A DNA stretch of 64,000 bases from Acinetobacter sp. P8-3-8 (GTDB lineage Bacteria > Pseudomonadota > Gammaproteobacteria > Pseudomonadales > Moraxellaceae). This document shows positions 8,347 to 17,394 of this stretch, in pieces. The notes under the pieces were generated by a model. It ran no database searches, was not told the origin of the DNA, and worked only from the letters and a program-made list of their open reading frames with translations. Numbering within the stretch: the stretch's first letter is position 1; every line of letters starts with the position of its first letter. Both the position numbers and the translations under genes were made by a program. The stretch is from positions 62,001 through 126,000 of the forward strand of contig NZ_AFIE01000005.1 of the NCBI RefSeq assembly GCF_000214135.1, in the 5' to 3' direction.

Positions 8347-9989
8347 TAGGCAACCGATTTTAAATTTTGACTACTGGTTAATGCTACATTAAACATTGCC
8401 TGCAAAACAGGTTGTTTGTTTTGTAGGTTTTCAATCATCATATCTGCACTGGCCAATACATCTAACAAATTGTTAATTTGCTGAGCATTAAAGCCTTCTT
8501 CTTTAGCAAGTTTAGCTTGTACAAAATTTGCTGCATCCACCAAAGCTTTCTGACCATCTTTTGCAGAAAGGAAAAGCATAGCGCCACCAATCTCTCGCAA
8601 TTGAGAAGGAACCGTTTCCAAATTAGTTGATTGATTATCTTGCAAATATTGAATCAGTGTTTGCGCAGTTAAATCCACAGTGCTTTTAGTTTCAGTCAAT
8701 AAAGCGGTGTGTGCTTCATCTAAACGATCTAATGAAATTTGTAGATTATTCACTTTTAACTGTAAACGGTTCGATGTGTAATTACGCTCTAAAATACCGA
8801 TTGAGTTCATTGCAGATAAAATGCTATTCATCAATTGTTGAACATAATTATCATCTTTCAACATATTTTCTTGAGACAAAAGGTCTGCTTGCTGTTTAAG
8901 CTCGATATAGGCTTCATTTAAGTTTAAAACTTTGAAAACATGAGCGAGATCATTCAGCTTCACTTTCAGTTCTTGAGCTTTTTCCGTGGTCATATTCTGA
9001 TAGTTAAACTCAATGTCATTGCGGATTTGTGACATTTCATCCGTAATCAATTGGCTAACAGTATGAATGGTATCAAAATCAGGACCATACAAATGACGAC
9101 TAAAGATTTGCAGTTGCGTGTCTGTCAGAATATCTTCACCAACATTGATCTGTTCACGAATATGTTGAGAAATATCATCTTCTTGACTGATACAAATACT
9201 GAGGATATTGGCAGTGTCTAAAACAGAGGCTTTAAAACCTTGTTGATCTTTAAAGAACAATGAAATATTGGTTTCAACGCCGATCAGCGTTCTTAGACGT
9301 GCATCATTCAGTAGAACGTTTTCAATGCGACTTAAAGCAACAGAAACCAATGCCCAATATTGCGCACTTGGTTGATCTTTTGCAAAGTTTTCTAAATATG
9401 CACCGACTAATTTAAGTCCTTGCAAATCAAGCTCAGTTTCTTGTTGTTTCAACAATTTGTGTAAAGACAACTTATACAGTTTATGCACATACGCTGATTT
9501 TTCTAACTCAGGCGCTTGTGGAAGATTAAAATGAGGCGTAACACAATCTAATAAAGGAACAATGGCTTGACCTTCAGGAGTCAACTCAAGACCCAATACT
9601 TGTTCTAAATGATTCAATGAATCATGTAAAAACTGCGGTACTTTAACTTCACGTAAACAACTAAACTCAATATAACGCTTGAGCATGGTTGTGCCTTCAC
9701 TCAAGGCAATCACTTCTTCTGTATTGATATCACGCGGGTTTTGCATGATTTTACGCATCAGCTGTGCAGCTAATTCCGTAATTTTGGCCACTTGAGGCAT
9801 ATCAATCAGCATGAGTACATGAGCACATTGCTCCAATTGACTCAATGCATCATCAATACCGAAAGGTAATGTTTGATCTTCAACTAAGCTACTGACAGCT
9901 GACTCTACTTGGAGAATTGAATTATCGACTTCTTTTTTAATAATAAGTAATGCTGTCGGATCAAAATGTATAGAGGTTTGGTAAGACAT
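8346..9989 (-). CDS. fimL: FimL-like ChpA N-terminal homologue (twitching/cAMP regulation)
   Basis: About 547 residues, almost entirely helical, with Hpt-like bundles. Length and sequence character fit Pseudomonas FimL, a relative of the ChpA N-terminus that lacks the phosphorylatable His and links the Pil-Chp chemosensory system to adenylate cyclase and type IV pili. No kinase or receiver domain is present, which separates it from ChpA. I use MSYQTSIHFD at 9989 because AGGTG lies 9 nt upstream; an in-frame ATG at 10037 would add 16 unlikely residues. Recognised from overall character rather than a strict motif. A generic Hpt-domain protein is the alternative. Confidence 0.7.
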   Translation of the reverse strand: MSYQTSIHFDPTALLIIKKEVDNSILQVESAVSSLVEDQTLPFGIDDALSQLEQCAHVLMLIDMPQVAKITELAAQLMRKIMQNPRDINTEEVIALSEGTTMLKRYIEFSCLREVKVPQFLHDSLNHLEQVLGLELTPEGQAIVPLLDCVTPHFNLPQAPELEKSAYVHKLYKLSLHKLLKQQETELDLQGLKLVGAYLENFAKDQPSAQYWALVSVALSRIENVLLNDARLRTLIGVETNISLFFKDQQGFKASVLDTANILSICISQEDDISQHIREQINVGEDILTDTQLQIFSRHLYGPDFDTIHTVSQLITDEMSQIRNDIEFNYQNMTTEKAQELKVKLNDLAHVFKVLNLNEAYIELKQQADLLSQENMLKDDNYVQQLMNSILSAMNSIGILERNYTSNRLQLKVNNLQISLDRLDEAHTALLTETKSTVDLTAQTLIQYLQDNQSTNLETVPSQLREIGGAMLFLSAKDGQKALVDAANFVQAKLAKEEGFNAQQINNLLDVLASADMMIENLQNKQPVLQAMFNVALTSSQNLKSVA

Positions 9990-10118
9990 TGATCTGCACC
10001 TATCCAGGGTATCTAAATGTTCTATTTTTAGCCTCATAATTAAGGCTAATTTTTCTAAGTTTTAATATAGCTGAAGAATGAAATCTTTACAGAACAAAAT
10101 AGCGATTTAACACCACTT

Positions 10119-11072
10119 TTATTTTGCAAAAATGCAGGCTTCCCCGTATTTCTCTTGGTATTGTTTGACCCAGTTCTCATGCGCCTCTAATTCTTCATTC
10201 GAAGGTGCAATCACTGGAAGATCAAGTTCAAGCTTTTGTCGAATCACGTTTCCTTGACCGTGCTCAGTATGTGCAGAAATCGCATCCATGTCAAAAGATA
10301 CTTGTCCGCCTGTCATGGCAAGGTAGACATCAGCTAAAATTTCAGCATCGAGTAACGCACCGTGGAAGGTACGATCTCGTTGTGGAATCTCATAACGACG
10401 TACTAAAGCATCTAACGAATTTTTCTGTCCCGGATGCTTACTTTTCGCCATTGCCAAAGTATCGGTGACTTCACAGACTTCAGACAAAGCAGGTAAGCCC
10501 GTGCGTTTGAACTCCATATCTAAGAAGTTCATATCGAAGCTTGCATTATGCGCAATAATTTCACTATTTTTTAAATAGTCAAATAATACTTGTGCAATTT
10601 CAGCATACTTAGGTTTATCTTTTAAAAACTCATCTGTAATACCGTGAATCGCCTCTGAATCACCCACGGGTTTTTCAGGATTGATATAAATATGAATCGA
10701 ACTTCCAGTCAGTTTACGATTGACCATTTCAATCGCACCGACTTCAACGATTCGGTCACTGTCTTGATAATAAAAACCTGTGGTTTCCGTATCGAGAATA
10801 AATTGTTTAGGACCTTGTAACTGGAGTGTCGCAGGGGTAATCACAATCTGTGGATGGGTGTTCGAAACAGTATTTGAACGATTTGAATTTTGAATGTCTT
10901 CAATATTTTCAATTTGATCAACAGCATTTTCTGAATTTGGCATTTCAGAACTTAAATCGTCAGTCTTTGCTATTTCTTCAGTCATTACTTTATTTGCTTC
11001 AATTGATGTTTGGTTAGTATCACTATTTTCAGGATCAAGCGACATTGACTCATCCGTAGTTGCCTCGATCAT
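10119..11072 (-). CDS. dnaQ: DNA polymerase III epsilon subunit (3'-5' proofreading exonuclease)
   Basis: DEDDh exonuclease: Exo I FILDTETTGF, Exo II IIAHNASFDMNFL, Exo III HGALLDAEILADVYL. The tail ends at EKYGEACIFAK. The catalytic domain starts only near residue 90. Before it is an acidic, Asn/Glu/Ser-rich stretch absent from E. coli DnaQ (243 residues). The same frame stays open and protein-like for 20 more codons upstream of ATG 11072 (VENDWLFDDPFGF and on) with no ATG, GTG or TTG, back to the A8 run at the rnhA stop. ATG 11072 has GAGG only about 2 nt before it, too close for a good start. So the N-terminus may be made by -1 frameshifting from rnhA (see 11132-11138). Function of the domain is certain; the start is not. 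Confidence 0.93.
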   Translation of the reverse strand: MIEATTDESMSLDPENSDTNQTSIEANKVMTEEIAKTDDLSSEMPNSENAVDQIENIEDIQNSNRSNTVSNTHPQIVITPATLQLQGPKQFILDTETTGFYYQDSDRIVEVGAIEMVNRKLTGSSIHIYINPEKPVGDSEAIHGITDEFLKDKPKYAEIAQVLFDYLKNSEIIAHNASFDMNFLDMEFKRTGLPALSEVCEVTDTLAMAKSKHPGQKNSLDALVRRYEIPQRDRTFHGALLDAEILADVYLAMTGGQVSFDMDAISAHTEHGQGNVIRQKLELDLPVIAPSNEELEAHENWVKQYQEKYGEACIFAK

Positions 11073-11128
11073 TTCCTCGTCTTCGACTAAATCAAAGCCG
11101 AATGGATCATCAAAGAGCCAATCATTCT

Positions 11129-11647
11129 CTACTTTTTTTTACCTTGATCCATCTGATCGGTTTCAGAAATATTTTTTACGGATGTGACTGGTGTCGTTGT
11201 GACAGAACGGCTGGGTGATTTTGCTTTTAATGTTTGCTCTGTACCCAAATTTGCCAATTGATCAGCCATTTCATTGCCTGCATGACCCGCATGGCCTTTA
11301 ATCCAATTCCATTCAATTTCACGGCCTTGGCAAGTTTGATCTAATTTTTGCCAAAGATCAGGATTTTTAACATCTTTCCAGTTTTTCTTTTTCCAACCTG
11401 TGATCCATTCAGTGATGCCGCGTTTCACATAATTGGAATCTGTCCAAATAATCAATTTGGCATCGACAGGGCAAAAAGCAACACCTTCAATTGCTGCGGT
11501 CAATTCCATGCGGTTATTGGTTGTATCTAACTCACCACCACACAATTTATGTTCTTCGGTTTCGGTAATGATATATGCCCCCCAGCCACCTGGACCTGGG
11601 TTGCCTTTACAAGCCCCATCGACATAAAGAGTGATTGTTTGTGACAT
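11129..11647 (-). CDS. rnhA: Ribonuclease HI
   Basis: Cleaves the RNA strand of RNA-DNA hybrids. Catalytic residues sit in YVDGACKGNPGPGGWG, TNNRMELTA (Glu), IWTDSNYVKRG (Asp) and KGHAGHAGNEMAD. The start at 11647 (MSQTITLYVDG) matches the family; the in-frame ATG at 11659 would add four residues. The domain ends near residue 142, and a Ser/Thr/Val-rich tail of about 30 residues follows, ending MDQGKKK-stop. That tail looks like an interdomain linker. In E. coli rnhA and dnaQ are divergent neighbours; here they run the same way, 56 bp apart. Confidence 0.95.
   Translation of the reverse strand: MSQTITLYVDGACKGNPGPGGWGAYIITETEEHKLCGGELDTTNNRMELTAAIEGVAFCPVDAKLIIWTDSNYVKRGITEWITGWKKKNWKDVKNPDLWQKLDQTCQGREIEWNWIKGHAGHAGNEMADQLANLGTEQTLKAKSPSRSVTTTPVTSVKNISETDQMDQGKKK
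11132..11138 (-). promoter_or_regulatory. Candidate -1 frameshift heptamer A_AAA_AAG at the rnhA stop
   Basis: Read on the minus strand, rnhA ends GGT AAA AAA AAG TAG. The last seven bases before TAG are A AAA AAG, the same heptamer E. coli dnaX uses for -1 frameshifting. Slipping back one base makes the next codons GTA GAG AAT GAT TGG, which continue without a stop into dnaQ. The eight-A run (11133-11140 on the plus strand as T8) could also cause RNA polymerase slippage. I see no clear Shine-Dalgarno stimulator at the dnaX distance and no strong downstream hairpin. Confidence 0.5.
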
Positions 11648-11862
11648 AGTAATAACCAATGAAAGTGAAGAAAGAGTTGAACATAGCGGTTTAAGAATTT
11701 ATTGTATACGCAAATCAGCGTTTTCTGCGCATGAACTGAGATTTTTTTAATTTCTTGTAACATTTGTATGCAATTCGCATTCAAATTTTGCCTTGTATGA
11801 GTCTATAGCTCTACTAAAATGGCAGAGATAAAATAATTTACTAAATGTTGTTCGGAACCCTT

Positions 11863-14800
11863 ATGTCTAAAGCTACCACAATGGTGTGGCAACCTACTGC
11901 GTCTGTTTTCTTTAAATTATCGTTATTAACATCTGCATTGGCCGCAGTGGGTTTGACTACTGGTTGTTCCTCGACTCCATCTAATTCAAAAGTTCAAACC
12001 TCAAAACAAACAGGTATGTTAGATGCGAGCAGTTTAGATTCACTTGAAGATTTACTGTCTGCAACAGATATGCGCGCTGTAGAAGGCGATCGCTTACTTA
12101 TTTTAAAACATGGTGACGTTTGGAAGCGTATGACTGTTGGTTTTAAAATGGATGAGGATCACTGGGACCCACGTATTGATGCGCAACGTAGTTGGTTTGT
12201 ATCTCGTCAACCTTATATTGATCGTTTGAGTGCGCGTGCTTCTCGCTATCTTTATCATACAGTGAAAGAAGCAGAACGCCGTGGTTTACCGACTGAATTG
12301 GCATTATTACCGATTATTGAAAGCTCATACGATCCTGCTGCGACCAGTAGTGCAGCAGCAGCAGGGATGTGGCAATTTATCCCAAGTACAGGGAAAATTT
12401 ACGGTTTAAGACAAACCAGTATGTATGATGGTCGCCGTGATGTGGTCGAATCAACTCGTGCGGCATACGAGTTCTTAGGGAGCTTGTATAATCAATTTGG
12501 ATCATGGGAGTTGGCCTTGGCTGCATATAACGCAGGCCCAGGGCGTATTCAACAAGCCATTAACCGTAACCAAGCAGCAGGGTTGCCAACAGATTATTGG
12601 TCATTGAGATTACCTCAAGAAACCATGAACTATGTGCCACGTTTCTTGGCTGTAGCGCAAATTATTAAAAGCCCATCTAAATACGGGGTGTCTTTACCGC
12701 CGATTGCTAACCGTGCGCATTTTAGAGAAGTGCCTGTTCAAGCAGGTGTTCAGCTTAATCAAATTACCTCGCTTACTGGATTAAGCCGTGCAGAACTGTA
12801 TGCTTTAAATCCGGGGCATCGTGGTGAAACTATTGATGCATCTAGTACTTTGCGTATTTTGATTCCAGCAGATGTAAGCCCAACGATTGATTCTAAATTA
12901 AAAGCGTTAAAACCAAGTTCAAGTAGTGGTTTATGGGCAAGTAATAATGGGCCAACAACGGCAACGACAACTTTGTCGCCGACACCTGTCACTTCGACAG
13001 TTACACAAACGATTAATCCAGCAAGAACTGCACCACCTGTTCTAACAGCAAGTAGAACATCGAATACAAGTACAACAACGTCCAGTTCTGCAAGCCCATT
13101 AACAACATTAAAAAATACCCCACAAGGTTCAGATGCCTTGGCTCGATTTGCGGCGAATGCCGATGTGCCGAGTGCACCTCGTATTCCTGTTGCAGTGACT
13201 AAAGCGGCCAATGTGAAACCAGTAGCAGTTGAACCACCAATTTCAGCGCAAGAAAAATCAAAAATTCTTGCTGCAATTCAAGCTGAAGGGGACAAAGAAA
13301 CGGTTAAACAGGTACTTGAACCACAAGCGACACAAGCTGAAAAAGAAGAAGTCGTTAAGGAAATTAAGGCGATTGCACCACAAGGCACAGAAATTGTTGA
13401 TCCTTATGATGGCAAGATTAAACTCACTGCAATTCAAACCAGTCAATCTGTTGCAGAAGTTCAGGGTAAAGAAAATATTGTCGGCTTTGCTTATCCAAAA
13501 GGTTTGGCGGATACCACGCCTGCAAATTCTGAAGAAGCTAAGCTGAATCAAGATAAAAGCTTTAAAAAGACTGATACTGAAGTTGTAGTAGAACCACCGA
13601 AAGGTAAACGCAGTACCTATACCGTGCTTCCGGGCGACACTCTAGCGACAATTGCTTTGAAAAATGGCGTGAACTGGCGTGATATTGCGAAATGGAACCA
13701 AGTTGATCCAAACGGGACTTTATTCGTAGGTGCAACCTTATATTTATATGATGCGAAACCACAAATTGATGCACCTGTGACATCGAGAAAATCGGGTGAC
13801 AATTCACCGACAACTTATGTGGTTAAACCGAATGATAGTCTAACCAGTGTTGCCAATCAGTTTGATTTATCGCTTTCGCAATTGGCGAGTTATAACGATT
13901 TAAATACCAGCAGTAATTTATTTGTTGGGCAGAAGTTAAAATTAAAAGATACTTCTGACGATAAATTGTCTGAAATTAATAAAACGGTTACACGAGCAGA
14001 TACCTCTAAGCCTGTTGCGAAAATCAAAACTAAAAACTATGTGGTTAAACGTGGTGAATATTTAAAAATCATTGCAGATCGTTATGCTTTGTCAGTGCAT
14101 GAGCTAGCAGACTTAACCCCAGGTTTGGATATTGCAAGTAGCTTGTATGTTGGCCAAAAAATCAATGTACCATTGCATGAAGTCAAAGATGAAGATGCTA
14201 AGCAAGAGTCAAAGCTTGAATCAAAAGTCATCGACCAAACTAAGTTTAAAAATGTAAAAGCGGATGTGGCGTATAAGACTGAAAATTACAAAGTGCAAAG
14301 TGGCGATACATTAACCAGTATTGCAGTTCAATCAAAGATGACTTTGTCTGAATTGGCAGAGCTCAATAATTTATCAGCATCTAAAGGCTTAATGGCAGGA
14401 CAAGTGATTAAAATTCCTGCGGGTAGTTCAACGCCTGACACTTATACAGTTCAATCGGGTGATAGTCTGATTGCTGTAGCCAATAAGTATAATTTGCAAG
14501 TCAATCAAATTGCAGATTTGAATAATTTAAAAAGTAATTCAGGTTTGTTTGTTGGTCAAAAACTGAAATTAACAGGGACTGCTGAGCCTACAACCAAAGA
14601 CAGATCAAATAGCAAGGATGATGAGAGATCAGAAGTATCGAGCAAAGATACGCATATCGTGAAGTCTGGCGAAACCATGGCAAGTATTGCGAAAAAGTAT
14701 AAATTGCAATTGTCATTCTTAAGCGAATTGAATGGATTGAGTCGTAATGAGGCTTTACAAGTCGGACAACGCTTAAAAATTGATGGGGAATTACCCAGTA

Positions 14801-15177
14801 AATCCTCGTTATCTAAAGAAAAAGATAAGGATGAGTTAAAAGCTTCGGCAAAATCATCTTCAAAAGCTTCAACGAAGAATACTGAAAGCTATACAGTCAA
14901 ATCTGGTGAATCACTGAATGCGATTGCGAGTCGTGTTGGTATGTCAGTTCAAGAATTGGCTGAGTTAAATGATTTAAGCGCTCGTGCAGGTTTACAACGT
15001 GGACAGACTTTACGTATTCCTAAAACAGTAACTGAATATAAAGTCAAAAGCGGTGATTCTTTAATTCGTTTGGCAAGTAAATATGGTATCGATACCAATG
15101 AACTTGCTGAAATGAATGATATGAAGTCAAATGCTTCTTTGCGTATTGGTACCGTAATTAAAGTCCCAAACCTTTAA
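11863..15177 (+). CDS. mltD: Membrane-bound lytic murein transglycosylase D with eight LysM repeats
   Basis: Cleaves peptidoglycan glycan strands to 1,6-anhydro products. Lipoprotein signal with lipobox LTTGC (Cys about residue 35). The SLT domain follows (PIIESSYDPAATSSAAAAG with catalytic Glu, then WQFIPSTGKIYGL and LALAAYNAGPG). A Pro/Thr/Ser-rich linker leads to eight LysM peptidoglycan-binding repeats from about residue 584 to the end (TVLPGDTLATIA, VVKPNDSLTSVA, VVKRGEYLKIIA, KVQSGDTLTSIA, TVQSGDSLIAVA, IVKSGETMASIA, TVKSGESLNAIA, KVKSGDSLIRLA). E. coli MltD has two and is about 450 residues; this one is 1104. I prefer ATG 11863; ATG 11845 is in frame with no ribosome-binding site. Confidence 0.92.
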   Translation: MSKATTMVWQPTASVFFKLSLLTSALAAVGLTTGCSSTPSNSKVQTSKQTGMLDASSLDSLEDLLSATDMRAVEGDRLLILKHGDVWKRMTVGFKMDEDHWDPRIDAQRSWFVSRQPYIDRLSARASRYLYHTVKEAERRGLPTELALLPIIESSYDPAATSSAAAAGMWQFIPSTGKIYGLRQTSMYDGRRDVVESTRAAYEFLGSLYNQFGSWELALAAYNAGPGRIQQAINRNQAAGLPTDYWSLRLPQETMNYVPRFLAVAQIIKSPSKYGVSLPPIANRAHFREVPVQAGVQLNQITSLTGLSRAELYALNPGHRGETIDASSTLRILIPADVSPTIDSKLKALKPSSSSGLWASNNGPTTATTTLSPTPVTSTVTQTINPARTAPPVLTASRTSNTSTTTSSSASPLTTLKNTPQGSDALARFAANADVPSAPRIPVAVTKAANVKPVAVEPPISAQEKSKILAAIQAEGDKETVKQVLEPQATQAEKEEVVKEIKAIAPQGTEIVDPYDGKIKLTAIQTSQSVAEVQGKENIVGFAYPKGLADTTPANSEEAKLNQDKSFKKTDTEVVVEPPKGKRSTYTVLPGDTLATIALKNGVNWRDIAKWNQVDPNGTLFVGATLYLYDAKPQIDAPVTSRKSGDNSPTTYVVKPNDSLTSVANQFDLSLSQLASYNDLNTSSNLFVGQKLKLKDTSDDKLSEINKTVTRADTSKPVAKIKTKNYVVKRGEYLKIIADRYALSVHELADLTPGLDIASSLYVGQKINVPLHEVKDEDAKQESKLESKVIDQTKFKNVKADVAYKTENYKVQSGDTLTSIAVQSKMTLSELAELNNLSASKGLMAGQVIKIPAGSSTPDTYTVQSGDSLIAVANKYNLQVNQIADLNNLKSNSGLFVGQKLKLTGTAEPTTKDRSNSKDDERSEVSSKDTHIVKSGETMASIAKKYKLQLSFLSELNGLSRNEALQVGQRLKIDGELPSKSSLSKEKDKDELKASAKSSSKASTKNTESYTVKSGESLNAIASRVGMSVQELAELNDLSARAGLQRGQTLRIPKTVTEYKVKSGDSLIRLASKYGIDTNELAEMNDMKSNASLRIGTVIKVPNL

Positions 15178-15221
15178 TTTAAAATCATTTTAGATTAGTT
15201 GAGATTAAAGGAAATCAGCTC

Positions 15222-17063
15222 ATGCGTTTGAGCATTGCTGTAGGTTTAATTCTGCCTACATTGGGGTTTTGTGTGTTTGGTTTTAATGTACAGGCAGCTG
15301 TTCAGACGACTGCCTACATTGCCATACATAATACTGCCCAATATGCCAATGCTCAGGCCATGCCCTATGCAAATATCAATGCACCGAAAGGTGGCTTTAT
15401 CAGCATGGCGGGCAATGGGACTTTTGATAATCTCAATAGTCTGAATGGTAAGGGCAGTGCGACAGATGGGGTCAATTATTTATTTGATACCCTGATGGAT
15501 AGTTCGCTAGATGAGCCAGGGGTGTTGTATCCATTGTTGGCTGAAAAAGTCAGCTATGATCCGAAAAAGACTCAATTCGTCATTTTCCATTTGAACCCTA
15601 AAGCTCATTTTAGTGATGGTTCACCTGTTACCGCAGAAGATGTTAAATTTTCATTTGATACGATTCAAAGTAAAGCGAATCTAGGCTTTCAAATGTATTT
15701 GTCTGATTTGGCAAAGACTGAAGTTTTATCAAAATATAAAGTGAAAATGTCTTTTAAATCCAATCATAATCCAGATATGCCGTTAATTTTGGCGAAAATC
15801 GCGATCTATTCAAAAGCAGATTGGAAAAATAAAGATTATAGCAAAGTGACCTTACAACCCATTTTAGGTTCAGGGCCTTATCTGATTGACCATATCGATG
15901 CAGGGCGTAGCATTGCTTATAAACGTAATCCAAATTATTGGGGCAAAGATTTAGCCGTCAATCGTGGGCGTTATAATTTTAATCAACTGAAGTATGTCTA
16001 CTATCGGAATCCTGATATTGCTTTTGAAGGATTTAAGTCTGGGCAATATACTTTGCATCAAGAAAAGAAAGCTCGAAATTGGGTCACGGCTTATACTTTT
16101 CCCGCTGTGAAAACAGGTCTGGTCAAACAATATATTTCTAAAGTACATACACCTGCACTGACTCAAAGTTTGGTTTTTAATACTCGAAAAGCACCATTTA
16201 ATGATATCTATTTCCGCCAAGCATTAACCTATGCCTATGATTTTGAATGGATCAATAAAGCGTTGCTCTATGGTCAAAATATTCGTCTGGAAAGTTATTT
16301 TCAAAACAGTGAATTGGCTGCAATGGGCAAACTAAGCCCGCAAGAACTCGAAATTCTAAAACCTTATTTAAACCAACTGAATCCAATACAGCGTCAAGGT
16401 GTTTTGACAGATTGGAAATATCCAGTGTCTGATGCTAGCGGTTTTAATCGACAAAATTTATTGACCGCTCGCACGATCTTGTTGAAAGCAGGCTATCGTT
16501 TTAAAAACGCTAAATTGGTTGATCGGCAAGGTAAACCGATACGTATTGAATTCTTAATCCACCAAGAAGGTGATTTAAGAACTTTATTGCCTTATGTCCG
16601 CAACCTAAAAAAGCTTGGAATCGATACCAATATTCGCCAAGTTGATTATCCGCAATATACTGAACGTATGCGCCGTTCAGATTTTCAAATGACACCGATG
16701 GAAATGCCACAGTCTTTGACGCCAAGTGTTGAACAACTACAAATGTGGGGCAGTAAAGCCGCTGGCGAGGTAGGGAATTACAATTATTCGGGTATTCAAA
16801 ATCCAGTGGTTGACCAATTGATTCAACAAATGATTCAATCACCTAATCGTAAGCAATTGGTGATTCGTACCAAAGCTTTAGACCGAGTGTTGAGAGCAGG
16901 TTATTACCAAATTTTGACCTATGGTAATGATAAAAATTGGTATGCTTATTGGAATATGTATCGACAACCTACGGTTAAACCTAAATTATCTTTGGGCTTA
17001 GAATATTGGTGGTCTGATCCTGATCAGGCGAATAAAGTAGAGCGTTATCTTAAAAATAGGTAA
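15222..17063 (+). CDS. yejA: YejA-type peptide ABC transporter substrate-binding protein
   Basis: Solute-binding protein family 5. Signal peptide to about residue 25 (cleavage near VQA-AV), then FHLNPKAHFSDGSPVTAEDVKFSF, a core motif of this family. 613 residues, close to E. coli YejA. In E. coli YejABEF imports oligopeptides and microcin C. It is 44 bp behind mltD and followed by yejB after a 331-bp gap with a REP-like unit. The pairing with mltD hints at import of peptides or muropeptide fragments, which is inference. Confidence 0.9.
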   Translation: MRLSIAVGLILPTLGFCVFGFNVQAAVQTTAYIAIHNTAQYANAQAMPYANINAPKGGFISMAGNGTFDNLNSLNGKGSATDGVNYLFDTLMDSSLDEPGVLYPLLAEKVSYDPKKTQFVIFHLNPKAHFSDGSPVTAEDVKFSFDTIQSKANLGFQMYLSDLAKTEVLSKYKVKMSFKSNHNPDMPLILAKIAIYSKADWKNKDYSKVTLQPILGSGPYLIDHIDAGRSIAYKRNPNYWGKDLAVNRGRYNFNQLKYVYYRNPDIAFEGFKSGQYTLHQEKKARNWVTAYTFPAVKTGLVKQYISKVHTPALTQSLVFNTRKAPFNDIYFRQALTYAYDFEWINKALLYGQNIRLESYFQNSELAAMGKLSPQELEILKPYLNQLNPIQRQGVLTDWKYPVSDASGFNRQNLLTARTILLKAGYRFKNAKLVDRQGKPIRIEFLIHQEGDLRTLLPYVRNLKKLGIDTNIRQVDYPQYTERMRRSDFQMTPMEMPQSLTPSVEQLQMWGSKAAGEVGNYNYSGIQNPVVDQLIQQMIQSPNRKQLVIRTKALDRVLRAGYYQILTYGNDKNWYAYWNMYRQPTVKPKLSLGLEYWWSDPDQANKVERYLKNR

Positions 17064-17187
17064 TCTGATCATGATTGATCTAATTTATACTGACAATTTT
17101 CATCATTAAGCTGTATTTACCTCATATCTATTATTAGTCTTTTGTGTAAGTCAAGTTGTGGTGAACATTTAATTCACAATGGAAGTT

Positions 17188-17290
17188 CCCTCTCCTTTTT
17201 AAAGGAGAGGGCTAGGGAGAGGATTTATATAATAAATCGTCTTCATCCTCTTGCGGAACGGTATTCCTCATCCCAAAGGGAGACGGAATT
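17188..17290. repeat. REP-like palindrome cluster (copy 2) in the yejA-yejB gap
   Basis: A perfect CCCTCTCCTTT - TT - AAAGGAGAGGG hairpin (17188-17211) is followed by CTAGGGAGAGGATTTAT. A second degenerate unit runs to about 17290 (CCTCATCCCAAAGGGAGACGG). It occupies most of the 331-bp gap inside the yej operon. The transcript hairpin could stabilise yejA mRNA or reduce downstream expression. A 62-codon ORF across it is not credible. Confidence 0.62.
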
Positions 17291-17394
17291 TTTAATATTG
17301 ATTTTACTGCTATTTTTTGATCATTTTTGACTTTCGCAAGAGGTCTATTAAATATTTTAGATATGACATGTGATCACAAGGAACTTCGTTTTTA

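Noticed and set aside
12759-13211. 150-codon minus-strand ORF inside mltD
   Set aside because: Antisense shadow of a Thr/Ser/Ala-rich linker; Val/Leu-rich low-complexity translation with no start signal.
17142-17330. 62-codon ORF between yejA and yejB
   Set aside because: It runs straight through the REP-like palindromes and has no domain or ribosome-binding site.
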